A stretch of 64,000 nt of DNA from Patescibacteria group bacterium (lineage in GTDB: Bacteria > Patescibacteriota > Patescibacteriia > Patescibacteriales > Patescibacteriaceae): positions 424,506-488,505 of the forward strand of contig CP129471.1 of NCBI GenBank assembly GCA_030583705.1, written 5' to 3'. Of the stretch, positions 15,875-23,587 are shown in pieces. The position numbers and the translations under genes are program-made. Each line of letters starts with the position of its first letter. The first letter of the stretch is position 1. The notes under the pieces were generated by a model, which saw only the letters and a program-made list of their open reading frames with translations, made no database searches and was not told the DNA's origin.

Positions 15875-17125
15875 ATGAATAAAGTTCTTAAATACTTTCT
15901 AATAGGCTTAGTCTCAGTCGTCTTAATTTATGCAATATATTTACTGGGTTCATATCTAGCTTGGTTTAAAAAACCCCACACTTCCCTACCTGGTGTTTCA
16001 AGTCTTGAGGAACTTAAGCTTAAGATGGATCTTAAGGAAGGAAAAGAAAACGAAGAAGGCGAAGATAACAAAAAAACAAACCTTAATTTACGTGATGATT
16101 ACTCTTTTCAAATTATTGCCGATAATCTCTTTGTTCCTTGGAGCTTGGTCTTTACAGACGAAAACCGACTCTTGATTAGTGAAAGAAACGGCTATATTAA
16201 AGAAGTGGTTAGTGATCAGCTAAATGAAAATTCTTTAATTCATTTTGAAGAAGTATCGCAACAATCTGAAGAAGGTTTAATGGGTCTTGCCCTTGACCCT
16301 GATTATAAAACTAACCAAACTCTTTACGCTTGCTTAGCTTACCAAAAAGACAATGGTGCTTTGGCTAATAAGGTTATTTCCTTATTGGATAACGGAAGTT
16401 CAATAGAAAGATCTTCTGTGGTTATAGACAACCTACCCTCAGCTCGCTATCACGCTGGTTGTCGCCTAATGTTTTTACCAGATAAAACTCTTTTAATTAC
16501 TGTCGGTGACGCGGCCCAACGTGATTTAGCTCAATCTATGGAAAGTTTAGCTGGTAAGATTCTAAGAATTAATAAAGACGGTTCAGTGCCAGAAGATAAC
16601 CCTTTTTATCCATCACCTATCTACTCTTTAGGTCATCGTAACCCCCAGGGCTTGGCTTATGATGGTGTTAACAAAATAATCTGGTCATCCGAACACGGAC
16701 CTTCTGTTTTTGATGGACCAGCTGGTGGAGATGAAATAAATATTATAGAGCCGGGTAATAACTACGGCTGGCCCTTGATTTCACATGAAAAAAGTAAAGA
16801 AGGACTTATTTCACCTCTTATCCAATTTACTCCCGCTACCGCCCCAGGGTCTCTCCTTTATTACGATCACCAAGCGTGGCCGGAATTTAGAGGAACTCTT
16901 CTATACGGCGCTCTACGTGGTGAAGCTTTATACAGACTAGTACTTAACCCAAAAAACCCAAGAGAAATAATTTGGTATGAAACCATTCCCCAAGTCTCGT
17001 TCGGTAGGATAAGAGAGGTGATTCAATCGCCAGAAGGTGCAATCTATTTAACGACTTCCAACCGAGATGGTAGAGGCTCTCTTAGAGCTAATGATGACAA
17101 AATATATCGCTTAAAAGCAGAGTAA
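15875..17125 (+). CDS. PQQ-type soluble sugar dehydrogenase (glucose/sorbosone dehydrogenase family)
   Basis: 416 residues. A TM anchor at about 8-30 is followed by a charged linker and a six-bladed propeller. Family landmarks: FVPWSLVFTDENRLLISERNG near 86-106, YHAGCRLMFLPDKTLLITVG near 193-212 with the proposed catalytic His, LGHRNPQGLAYD near 253-264, and SSEHGPSVFDGPAGGDEIN near 271-289 followed by PGNNYGWPL. Oxidation of sugars with PQQ is the family activity, but no PQQ biosynthesis gene is visible here, so cofactor use and substrate are open. Tethered outside the membrane. Confidence 0.87.
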   Translation: MNKVLKYFLIGLVSVVLIYAIYLLGSYLAWFKKPHTSLPGVSSLEELKLKMDLKEGKENEEGEDNKKTNLNLRDDYSFQIIADNLFVPWSLVFTDENRLLISERNGYIKEVVSDQLNENSLIHFEEVSQQSEEGLMGLALDPDYKTNQTLYACLAYQKDNGALANKVISLLDNGSSIERSSVVIDNLPSARYHAGCRLMFLPDKTLLITVGDAAQRDLAQSMESLAGKILRINKDGSVPEDNPFYPSPIYSLGHRNPQGLAYDGVNKIIWSSEHGPSVFDGPAGGDEINIIEPGNNYGWPLISHEKSKEGLISPLIQFTPATAPGSLLYYDHQAWPEFRGTLLYGALRGEALYRLVLNPKNPREIIWYETIPQVSFGRIREVIQSPEGAIYLTTSNRDGRGSLRANDDKIYRLKAE

Positions 17126-17161
17126 GCTAAGTTTGAATAAGTTCAAATAAGTTTAAAAAAG

Positions 17162-17716
17162 ATGAAGCTAAATAACAAAAACAATAAGAATAAGGACAGG
17201 GATAAGGATAAGAGCAAGGAACAAGAAAGGCCAAATAAGAAGAAGGGAGAGATAAAACCTCTTTATCTTAAAAGTCTTTTAGTTAACCTTAGAAATAGTC
17301 TGGGGAGCAAAACATACCGTTCTTTTTATGTTAAAAACAAGACAAAGACCTTTGACGCCCTAGATAACGGTCGCTTAAGTTGTGCCGCCTATGTTTCATC
17401 TATGCTTTTTATGATAGACGCCCTTAAACATCCAAGACCAACAGTGGTTTCTTTAATTAAAGAAATGCGAAAAAATAACTGGTATGAAATTAAAAAAGTT
17501 AAACAAGGCGCTGTTTTAGTTTGGGAAGAAATAAGGGATAAAAAGAATGAAGAACATCAACACATAGGTTTTTATTTGGGATCAGGCAAAGCAATTAGTA
17601 ACAATAGTTTAAAAAAATCCCCAATTATGCATCATTGGACTTATGGGGAGAAAAACGGCCAACCTAAAAGGAAGATTATAGCTATCTATTGGCACGACAA
17701 ACTTAATAACAATTAA
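17162..17716 (+). CDS. NlpC/P60-like papain-fold protein
   Basis: 184 residues with an unusual N-terminus of about 30 Lys/Asn/Asp residues and no signal peptide. The putative catalytic Cys74 lies in RLSCAAYVSS, equivalent to the DCSGFV motif of NlpC/P60 enzymes, and the His in HQHIGFYLGSGKAIS near 132-146 would be the second catalytic residue; a further HHWTYG follows. These enzymes cleave peptide bonds of peptidoglycan stems. The missing export signal is odd for that job. Its stop codon overlaps by 4 bp the stop of the small convergent gene at 17713. Confidence 0.7.
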   Translation: MKLNNKNNKNKDRDKDKSKEQERPNKKKGEIKPLYLKSLLVNLRNSLGSKTYRSFYVKNKTKTFDALDNGRLSCAAYVSSMLFMIDALKHPRPTVVSLIKEMRKNNWYEIKKVKQGAVLVWEEIRDKKNEEHQHIGFYLGSGKAISNNSLKKSPIMHHWTYGEKNGQPKRKIIAIYWHDKLNNN

Positions 17717-17865
17717 AAAGCGGCGCTGGTGAAGTTAATACCCAGAAATTGTACTGTCGGGTTAAAAAGAAGCATGATGCGAATGATGAACAAAAAGATA
17801 CCGATAGAAATCATCGCAAAAAGCAAGACACCGGTAAAGAAAATTAATTTAAAAGCTTTTTCCAT
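17713..17865 (-). CDS. 50-residue single-pass membrane protein downstream of ftsQ
   Basis: A short open frame from ATG at 17865 to TAA at 17713-17715. The product starts MEKAF and has a long hydrophobic helix at about 7-34 (KLIFFTGVLLFAMISIGIFL and on), then NPTVQFLGINFTSAAF. It begins 22 bp after the ftsQ stop on the same strand, so co-transcription with ftsQ is likely. It converges on the NlpC/P60-like gene with overlapping stop codons and there is no terminator between them. No homologue comes to mind; membrane character and placement are what support it. Confidence 0.6.
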   Translation of the reverse strand: MEKAFKLIFFTGVLLFAMISIGIFLFIIRIMLLFNPTVQFLGINFTSAAF

Positions 17866-17887
17866 AGAATAAATAATCTTTTAATAT

Positions 17888-18742
17888 CTACCTAGAGTAT
17901 ACCCTATCTCCGTAGCGAAGGTCAATATAAGAAAGGTTAACAACCTTAGCTCCTTCCAGGCTGCCTAAGTATATTTCCAGTCTCTCTAACTGCTCGTTAA
18001 TTAAGGAGGGTTCATCTGGTAAAAAGACGATTGCCCCGGTATCAAGTACTATTTTAATCGTACGCTCTTCGTTATCAACCACATACTGTCGGGGAGAGAC
18101 CTTAAAAGATAGAAGTGGCCACCTTTTCTCTACCGCCAAAAAACTAGCTATGGCCTTAGCTGAATAATTCAGTTTAAGTCCTTCCATCCTATTTGCCCCA
18201 TCATTGTAAATAATCGGTAATCCGTGATTTGTTTCTTCTACTAAACTAACCACCCAACCTTCCTGATCTGCTTTATAATAATTACCTCCTTCATACCACA
18301 AAACAACCGGCTCTCTTTCCTTAACTTCTATTAACAAAACCGACAAAGGTTTTTTCTTTATCTTAATTTCCAAAAAAGAAGGATGTCTTTCCATAATCGC
18401 TTCTCTTAAGGCTTCTTTATTAAAAACCCAAAGTCTATCTTGGGGAAAAATTTTAAAAAGTTTTTCTTCGCTTTGGTGACGTGCTAACATGGAAACCGTA
18501 GAGGAGCTCTCATGTTTAAGTCCCTCAACCTTAATCTCTTTAATTAAAAAAACTTCGGAAAAAATAAAGAGCCAAGATAATATGATTAAAGAAAAAAATA
18601 TAACAACAACCCTAAGCTTGGTTCTTTTTGACAAAGATTGCCAGTAAGACCAAAACTTCTTTAAAAAACCGTCTTTTTTCTTTTGTTTAAAATAGGGGTT
18701 TTGGCGATGATGTCGACGACCCATCCATTTCTGGCTTCTCAT
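17888..18742 (-). CDS. ftsQ: Cell-division protein FtsQ/DivIB-like (POTRA domain)
   Basis: 284 residues. The basic cytoplasmic N-terminus (about 1-43, with RRHHRQNPYFKQKKK) leads to one TM helix at about 45-64. The POTRA domain follows at about 68-140: FLIKEIKVEGLKHESSSTV, then RLWVFNKEALREAIMERHP and LLIEVKEREPVVLWYEGGNY. A beta domain continues to the C-terminus. FtsQ/DivIB links FtsL/FtsB to the septal synthase complex; mraY and ftsW are 14-16 kb away on the other strand. It stands alone with a small membrane gene after it and serS before it. Confidence 0.87.
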   Translation of the reverse strand: MRSQKWMGRRHHRQNPYFKQKKKDGFLKKFWSYWQSLSKRTKLRVVVIFFSLIILSWLFIFSEVFLIKEIKVEGLKHESSSTVSMLARHQSEEKLFKIFPQDRLWVFNKEALREAIMERHPSFLEIKIKKKPLSVLLIEVKEREPVVLWYEGGNYYKADQEGWVVSLVEETNHGLPIIYNDGANRMEGLKLNYSAKAIASFLAVEKRWPLLSFKVSPRQYVVDNEERTIKIVLDTGAIVFLPDEPSLINEQLERLEIYLGSLEGAKVVNLSYIDLRYGDRVYSR

Positions 18743-18806
18743 AGTTATATTAATGATTTTTCCTTAAATTTTGACCTTTTAACCAAATAATTACCTTTTT
18801 TCTTTA

Positions 18807-18830
18807 ATATTAGGTAAATTTACCTAATAT
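18807..18830. other. 24-bp perfect palindrome between serS and ftsQ
   Basis: ATATTAGGTAAATTTACCTAATAT, symmetric around 18818/18819, lying 5 bp after the serS stop codon. Neither strand has a T tract directly after it, so it is not a standard terminator. As RNA it would fold with an AATT loop; as DNA it has the symmetry of a dimeric regulator site. A second TTACC half-site is at 18791-18795. Confidence 0.6.
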
Positions 18831-18835
18831 AGTGC

Positions 18836-20104
18836 CTATTCAAGGCTCTTAAAGCCCGTATAAGGCCATAAAACCTCTGGTATGCTTACTTTCCCGTCTG
18901 CTGTCTGAAACTGCTCCATAATGGCCGCTATGGCTCTTGTAACGGCTATACCAGTACCGTTGAGGGTATGAACCAAGGCCTTTTCTCCGTTATCCTGTAA
19001 ATACTTAATATTAAGCCCTCTAGACTGATAATCTCCGCATTGTGAAACAGACGTTACTTCTCCCCAATCCCCGATCTCTCCTTGGGTATTGGGCTTACCC
19101 GGAAACCAAGCCTCAAGATCAAAAGTACGTAAAGCCGGAGCTCCAAGATCAGCGGTGCAGTGATCTACGATTCTATAGGTTAAGCCAAGTGAATTAAAAA
19201 TTTCTTTTTGAATAGCTAAAAGTTCATTATGAATCTTCTCACTATCTTCGGGAAGACAAAAAACAAACATCTCTACTTTATCAAACTGATGAACACGAAA
19301 AATGCCTTTGGAAAATTTAGAATAACTACCAGCTTCGGTTCTATAACAACGGGAATGAGAAACATATTTTAAGGGCAAAGCTTTTTGTTCTAAAACTTCG
19401 TTAGCATGATAAGCTCCCAAGGTTACCTCAGAAGTACCTATTAAACTCAGACCATGTTCTTCTAGATGATAAACTTGTGAAGACTCACCTCGCGGATTAA
19501 AGCCCAAAGCTTCAAGTAGCTCGGTTTTAATGAGATCAGGACCGTTAAGAGCAGAGTACCCCTTATCAATAATCATTTTCATAACATATTGAACCAAAGC
19601 TAATTGTAGAACCGCTAATTCTTTTTTTAAATAATAAAATTTCGCTCCAGTTACTTTAGCAGCTTTTTCAAGATCAAGTAAATCTAAATTTAAAGCTAAC
19701 TCAAGATGATCTTTGGCCTCAAAAAAAAACTTGGGCATTTCTCCTACCTGCTCCAAAACCGGATTATTGTTTTCATCATCACTAACCAAGACTTCACTAT
19801 GAGTAAGGTTAGGTACAGAGAGCCAAATCTTTTTTAAAGCTTCTTCTATGTCAGTCAACTTCTTTTCAAGCTCAACTATCTCTTCTCCAACTTTTTTCAT
19901 TTCAATAATTTCTTCGGCTGAGGGTTTTTGATGTTGCCGAGAAACTTTATTACGAGTAGAACGAAGTTCTTCAATGGTGGCAATTAAAGACCGTCTATCT
20001 TCATCAAGGCGCAAAAGTTCGTCTATGTCAGCTTGTGAATTACGGTTAAGCGTATTTTGTTTAACCAACTCTGAATTTTTTCTGATAAAATCAAGATCCA
20101 ACAT
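18836..20104 (-). CDS. serS: Seryl-tRNA synthetase
   Basis: Class II synthetase charging tRNA-Ser. 422 residues. The N-terminal helical hairpin (about 1-110) that contacts the long variable arm of tRNA-Ser is present, with LRSTRNKVSRQHQKPSAEE. The catalytic core has motif 2 as RTEAGSYSKFSKGIFRVHQF near 254-273 and motif 3 as NGTGIAVTRAIAAIMEQFQ near 379-397, where the usual SGlAvgR is read as TGIAVTR. Ends with the common WPYTGFKSLE. A 24-bp palindrome follows directly. Confidence 0.96.
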   Translation of the reverse strand: MLDLDFIRKNSELVKQNTLNRNSQADIDELLRLDEDRRSLIATIEELRSTRNKVSRQHQKPSAEEIIEMKKVGEEIVELEKKLTDIEEALKKIWLSVPNLTHSEVLVSDDENNNPVLEQVGEMPKFFFEAKDHLELALNLDLLDLEKAAKVTGAKFYYLKKELAVLQLALVQYVMKMIIDKGYSALNGPDLIKTELLEALGFNPRGESSQVYHLEEHGLSLIGTSEVTLGAYHANEVLEQKALPLKYVSHSRCYRTEAGSYSKFSKGIFRVHQFDKVEMFVFCLPEDSEKIHNELLAIQKEIFNSLGLTYRIVDHCTADLGAPALRTFDLEAWFPGKPNTQGEIGDWGEVTSVSQCGDYQSRGLNIKYLQDNGEKALVHTLNGTGIAVTRAIAAIMEQFQTADGKVSIPEVLWPYTGFKSLE

Positions 20105-20162
20105 AAAAGCTTATTAATTAAATAAAAATTAAAGTGAGACAAAAATGAATTACGCTACTTCC

Positions 20163-21632
20163 CTATTCCTGTTTTGGTCTTAAAAGCGGGAAGATTTGGC
20201 ATTCGCGAATTGAACGGTTAGATAAGAAAGAAAAAAGTCTTTCGCTTATCCCAAAACCGCAAGTCGGGGGCATGCCGTATTCCAAAGCCTCCACAAAATC
20301 TTTGTCATTCATATGAGCTTCGTCATCACCGGCTGCTCGCAAGCTCTGTTGCTCAGCAAAACGCTCTGCTTGGTCTATGGGATCATTTAATTCACTGTAC
20401 CCCTTACCCATTTCCGAACCGGCAATAATTACCTGAAAACGTTGTACTAACTTCGGATTATCCGGCATACGTTTAGCCAAAGGCTCCATAAAGACCGGTA
20501 CATTAACTAAAAAGCCCGGACCGGCTAAGGTTTTACGACAATACTTCCATAGGTTGTCTATAGCTCTGGTTAAATTAAAACCGTTTTTATCGTAATTGAT
20601 TTTTAGTTTTTGTAAAACCAGCTCAATTTCTTTTAGGTCTATTTTATCAATATCAACACCGGTTTTTTCTTTAATGATTGAGGTATAATCATACTCAGTC
20701 CAAGGCTGATCCAAATCAACCTCAAATTCCCCAATAGTGAATTTACTAGTATTAAAAGTTTCTTTGGCAATATGGCGATAAAGTTCAGTGACTAATTCCA
20801 TGCCCATTCGGTAATCGGCATAGCCCCAATAAAACTCCATTTGGGTATAGTCTTGAGCATGTTCATGACTCATGCCTTCATTTCTAAACTGTCGCCCGAT
20901 CTCAAAGGTTTTATCAAAACCCGCTACCATTAATCTTTTTTGCCAAAGTTCCCCAGCCGAGATACGTAGATAAACATTAATATCCAAAGCATGATGATGG
21001 GTTATGAAAGGTCTGGCATCGGCTCCACCCGTAGTGGTTTCTAAAACCGGGGTCTCAACTTCCAAAAAACCTCTTGAACTTAAAAACTCACGCATGGAAT
21101 TCCAAAAGCGAGATCGTTTACGAATCAATTCCTTTAATTCCGGATTCATAAGAATATCCAAATATCTTTTACGTAGTCTTTCTTCTTCGTCCTGGAGTCC
21201 ATGTCGCTTATCTGGTAGGGGGCGCAAAGCTTTAGTTAAAAGCTTCCAATAATCAAGTAGTAAACTTGGTTGTTCGGTTTTGGTTAAATGGCAAACACCT
21301 CGAGCTTCAATAAAGTCCCCAACATCAATGTATGAAACAAAGTCATTAAAAGATTCTTCTCCCACATTATCTGAACTTAACATTAACTGCATTCTACCGG
21401 AATCATCTTCAAGATCTACAAAGGTCAGACTACCATGGGTCCTTAAAGCCCGCACACGCCCGGCTATTACTATTTGTTTTTCAGAAGATAAGAGGTTAGT
21501 AAAATCAGCCAAAACAACACCAATCATATCGGCTCTGTTGGTTTTAGCTGGATAAGGATCAATACCCTTAGCTTTAAGTTCTTTAAGCTTAGCCAGTCTA
21601 TCCTCTCTTTCGCTTACTTTTATTTCACTCAT
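20163..21632 (-). CDS. lysS: Lysyl-tRNA synthetase, class II
   Basis: 489 residues. N-terminal OB-fold for the anticodon at about 50-150 (VIAGRVRALRTHGSLTFVDL), then the class IIb core: motif 1 around RSRFWNSMREFLSSRGFLEVETP, motif 2 FRNEGMSHEHAQDYTQMEFY near 248-267, motif 3 FGISERLFSFLSNRSIRE near 460-477. Motif 3 has Glu where most LysRS have Asp, and motif 2 reads YTQMEFYWGYADY instead of FTmlExYxAYaDY, so the enzyme is somewhat divergent. The short gap to serS (58 bp) suggests co-transcription. Confidence 0.94.
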   Translation of the reverse strand: MSEIKVSEREDRLAKLKELKAKGIDPYPAKTNRADMIGVVLADFTNLLSSEKQIVIAGRVRALRTHGSLTFVDLEDDSGRMQLMLSSDNVGEESFNDFVSYIDVGDFIEARGVCHLTKTEQPSLLLDYWKLLTKALRPLPDKRHGLQDEEERLRKRYLDILMNPELKELIRKRSRFWNSMREFLSSRGFLEVETPVLETTTGGADARPFITHHHALDINVYLRISAGELWQKRLMVAGFDKTFEIGRQFRNEGMSHEHAQDYTQMEFYWGYADYRMGMELVTELYRHIAKETFNTSKFTIGEFEVDLDQPWTEYDYTSIIKEKTGVDIDKIDLKEIELVLQKLKINYDKNGFNLTRAIDNLWKYCRKTLAGPGFLVNVPVFMEPLAKRMPDNPKLVQRFQVIIAGSEMGKGYSELNDPIDQAERFAEQQSLRAAGDDEAHMNDKDFVEALEYGMPPTCGFGISERLFSFLSNRSIRECQIFPLLRPKQE

Positions 21633-21728
21633 AAGAATTAATATTTAGAAAAATAAAAAATTAAGAATATAATAGTATAAAAATATAAAAAATATCTTAA
21701 ACCTAAGAAATAATCAGGTCTGTTATTA

Positions 21729-21756
21729 ATTATACGATATTTAAGGAAATAGTCAA
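21729..21756 (-). promoter_or_regulatory. Promoter of lysS(-serS)
   Basis: On the - strand: TTGACT (21756-21751), 16-bp spacer, TATAAT (21734-21729), with a leader of about 95 nt before the lysS start. Confidence 0.68.
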
Positions 21757-21804
21757 AGAAAATAATTAAAAATACAATAAAGTTTTAATTACTTTAACAC
21801 CCTA

Positions 21805-21833
21805 TTGACAATATATGATATATATGATATAAT
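21805..21833 (+). promoter_or_regulatory. Perfect consensus promoter without a downstream gene
   Basis: TTGACA (21805-21810), 17-bp spacer, TATAAT (21828-21833), plus extended -10 TGa (21825-21827). It points away from lysS into the hairpin at 21866-21897. Confidence 0.8.
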
Positions 21834-21839
21834 TAATAT

Positions 21840-21897
21840 TATAGGTTTTTTAGAGATTGTTAAATAAAAACACCGATCTTAATAGATCGGTGTTTTT
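21840..21897 (+). ncRNA. Candidate ~58-nt small RNA
   Basis: Inferred from a perfect promoter whose predicted start is near 21840 and a strong terminator ending at 21897. The RNA would have about 26 unpaired A/U-rich nucleotides and a 14-bp hairpin. No start codon lies in it. It is complementary to the 3' end of the greA message. There is no other evidence that it is made. Confidence 0.45.
21866..21897 (-). terminator. Intrinsic terminator of greA, symmetric
   Basis: AAAAACACCGATCT (21866-21879), loop TAAT, AGATCGGTGTTTTT (21884-21897). A and T tracts on both sides let it work in either direction: for greA on the - strand and for the short + transcript from 21805-21833. Confidence 0.88.
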
Positions 21898-21951
21898 ATT
21901 TATGTTCGCAATAACTGTTTTTTATCCTTTATCCTTCTTAATTAATCTTAA

Positions 21952-22410
21952 TTAACCTATCTTCTTTATAATATAAACAACTTCTCCCTTAGGGGTCTGA
22001 ACCGTTACCTTATCCCCTACTTTCTTACCCTCAAAAGCCATACCCATAGGAGATTCATTGGAAATCTTACCACTTATTGGATCAGCTTCGTTAAAGCTAA
22101 CAATGGTGTAATCTTTTACTTCTCCGTTAACTTCCACACTAATCTTAGATCCCATACCAACTTCGTTTTTGTTACCACCACTAACTACCGTAATGTTTTT
22201 CAGTAAAGAAGTAATTTCCATAATACGACCCTCATTAAAGGCCTGAGCCTCCTTGGCATCCGCATATTCGGCATTCTCGCTTAAATCTCCTAACTCTTTA
22301 GCCCTCTCTATCCTTTCGGCAATCTCCCGACGACGTACAGTACTTAGGGTATTAAGCTCTTCTTTTAATTTTTCATACCCCTCTTCGGAGATAATTTGTT
22401 GATCTGACAT
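21952..22410 (-). CDS. greA: Transcription elongation factor GreA
   Basis: 152 residues, normal length. It binds the secondary channel of RNA polymerase and triggers cleavage of backtracked transcripts. The N-terminal coiled coil contains the signature GDLSENAEYADAKEAQAFNE near 41-60, with the acidic tip residues (D42, E45) needed for cleavage. The C-terminal FKBP-like domain has SPMGMAFEGKKVGDKVTVQT near 120-139. Starts MSDQQIISEEGYEKLKEEL as in most GreA. A terminator lies 55 bp downstream. Confidence 0.96.
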   Translation of the reverse strand: MSDQQIISEEGYEKLKEELNTLSTVRRREIAERIERAKELGDLSENAEYADAKEAQAFNEGRIMEITSLLKNITVVSGGNKNEVGMGSKISVEVNGEVKDYTIVSFNEADPISGKISNESPMGMAFEGKKVGDKVTVQTPKGEVVYIIKKIG

Positions 22411-22553
22411 ATTTTTACTTTAATTTTATTAAAATGATACTTTAAAAACCTTTAATAAAAATTTTTAGAGCAATTAATATAACTGACAATATACAACAAA
22501 AATATTTTTTTGGCAAGAGGCTGAAATTGGGGTTAAAATAAGGGGTAAATTGA

Positions 22554-23579
22554 TTATTGCCCTGCCTGATAAAGAGCCTTTACTTCTTGTGAAGAAAGTA
22601 CTCTGTTGTATAGCATAACATCATCAATTGAACCGTTAAACCAACGTTCTGTGCCAGTTGCCCAGACGCCTATGGCTCCCAGCCTCCCGTCAATATAAGT
22701 ACCCAAACCAACCGATTCATAACCAACAACACCATTAACGTACATTTTATAATGTTTTGAAGCACTCTCAAAAGTTAAAGCTACATGATTCCATGCGGGA
22801 TCAGCATTAAGAGGTGGCGTCGTAACAATTCTCCATGTTTGTCCATCGTACAGGCGAAAAGTTGCAAGATGAGTTGAAATGTAAGCTAAAGCTCCTCCGC
22901 CCGATACGATATTATGAAGATTTGCAACATTTGGTCTTCTTATCCAAGCCGAAAGAGTAAAGTTGGGATAAGTATTTGCTCCGGCAATTGTAATATAATC
23001 ATTTGTCCCGTTAAAAACACCAGAAAAATTTCCAAATTTAGCATTATTTGTATATCTTGAACCACTACCCACCCAGTTACCGGTCTTACCTCCCACAATA
23101 TCAAGAACAGAGCCGCCTGATCCTTCTTCAAAATTATAATATTGAACCAGACCACCATTAAGTCCCGAGGGGCTCATAAAATAATATCCTTTATTTAAGT
23201 TATCAAAACCTTTATCCAAACAAAAACTTATAGCATAATCATTACCGGAAGAAGTGTAATAGTAATCATAACTGCCGCAAATACCTCCTGAATCATTAGA
23301 AGGATTTTCAGGAACTTTAGACATATATACAACTGTGCCATCTGTTAATTGTCCTCCGGTTGTTATAGATGAAGGATATTCGTTATTATTAGCATAATAC
23401 AATTCCAAAGCATTAGCTAAAGATTTTAAATCACTAACCCTCTTAGCATCTCTTGCCCCAGCTCGTGAATTACCTAAAGCTACTACGACCAAAGTAGACA
23501 ATACTCCTATGATAGCTATAACGACTAACAGTTCTATTAAGGTAAAAGCTCTTTTGTTTTTTCTATTTATTAAAATCAT
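22554..23579 (-). CDS. Type IV pilin-like protein with LamG domain (copy 1)
   Basis: 341 residues. Class III prepilin signal: basic leader MILINRKNKRA cleaved before FTLIELLVVIAIIGVLS, with Ala rather than Gly at -1. An amphipathic stalk follows (DLKSLANALELYYANNNEYP), then a short conserved region with MSKVPENPSND and two cysteines, and from about 144 a laminin-G-like (concanavalin fold) domain starting LVQYYNFEEGSG and ending IDDVMLYNRVLSSQEVKALY. LamG domains often bind sugars or proteins. The gene ends the tandem set of three, 8 bp after copy 2. Likely a surface-exposed minor pilin or adhesin (inference). Confidence 0.88.
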   Translation of the reverse strand: MILINRKNKRAFTLIELLVVIAIIGVLSTLVVVALGNSRAGARDAKRVSDLKSLANALELYYANNNEYPSSITTGGQLTDGTVVYMSKVPENPSNDSGGICGSYDYYYTSSGNDYAISFCLDKGFDNLNKGYYFMSPSGLNGGLVQYYNFEEGSGGSVLDIVGGKTGNWVGSGSRYTNNAKFGNFSGVFNGTNDYITIAGANTYPNFTLSAWIRRPNVANLHNIVSGGGALAYISTHLATFRLYDGQTWRIVTTPPLNADPAWNHVALTFESASKHYKMYVNGVVGYESVGLGTYIDGRLGAIGVWATGTERWFNGSIDDVMLYNRVLSSQEVKALYQAGQ

Positions 23580-23587
23580 ATAAGCAG

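Larger units (their letters stand above)
21633..21951. other. 319-bp intergenic region between lysS and greA
   Basis: No ORF. It holds, from right to left, the greA terminator, a perfect plus-strand promoter aimed at that terminator, and the minus-strand promoter of lysS followed by a leader of about 95 nt that is almost all A and T. Confidence 0.7.
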
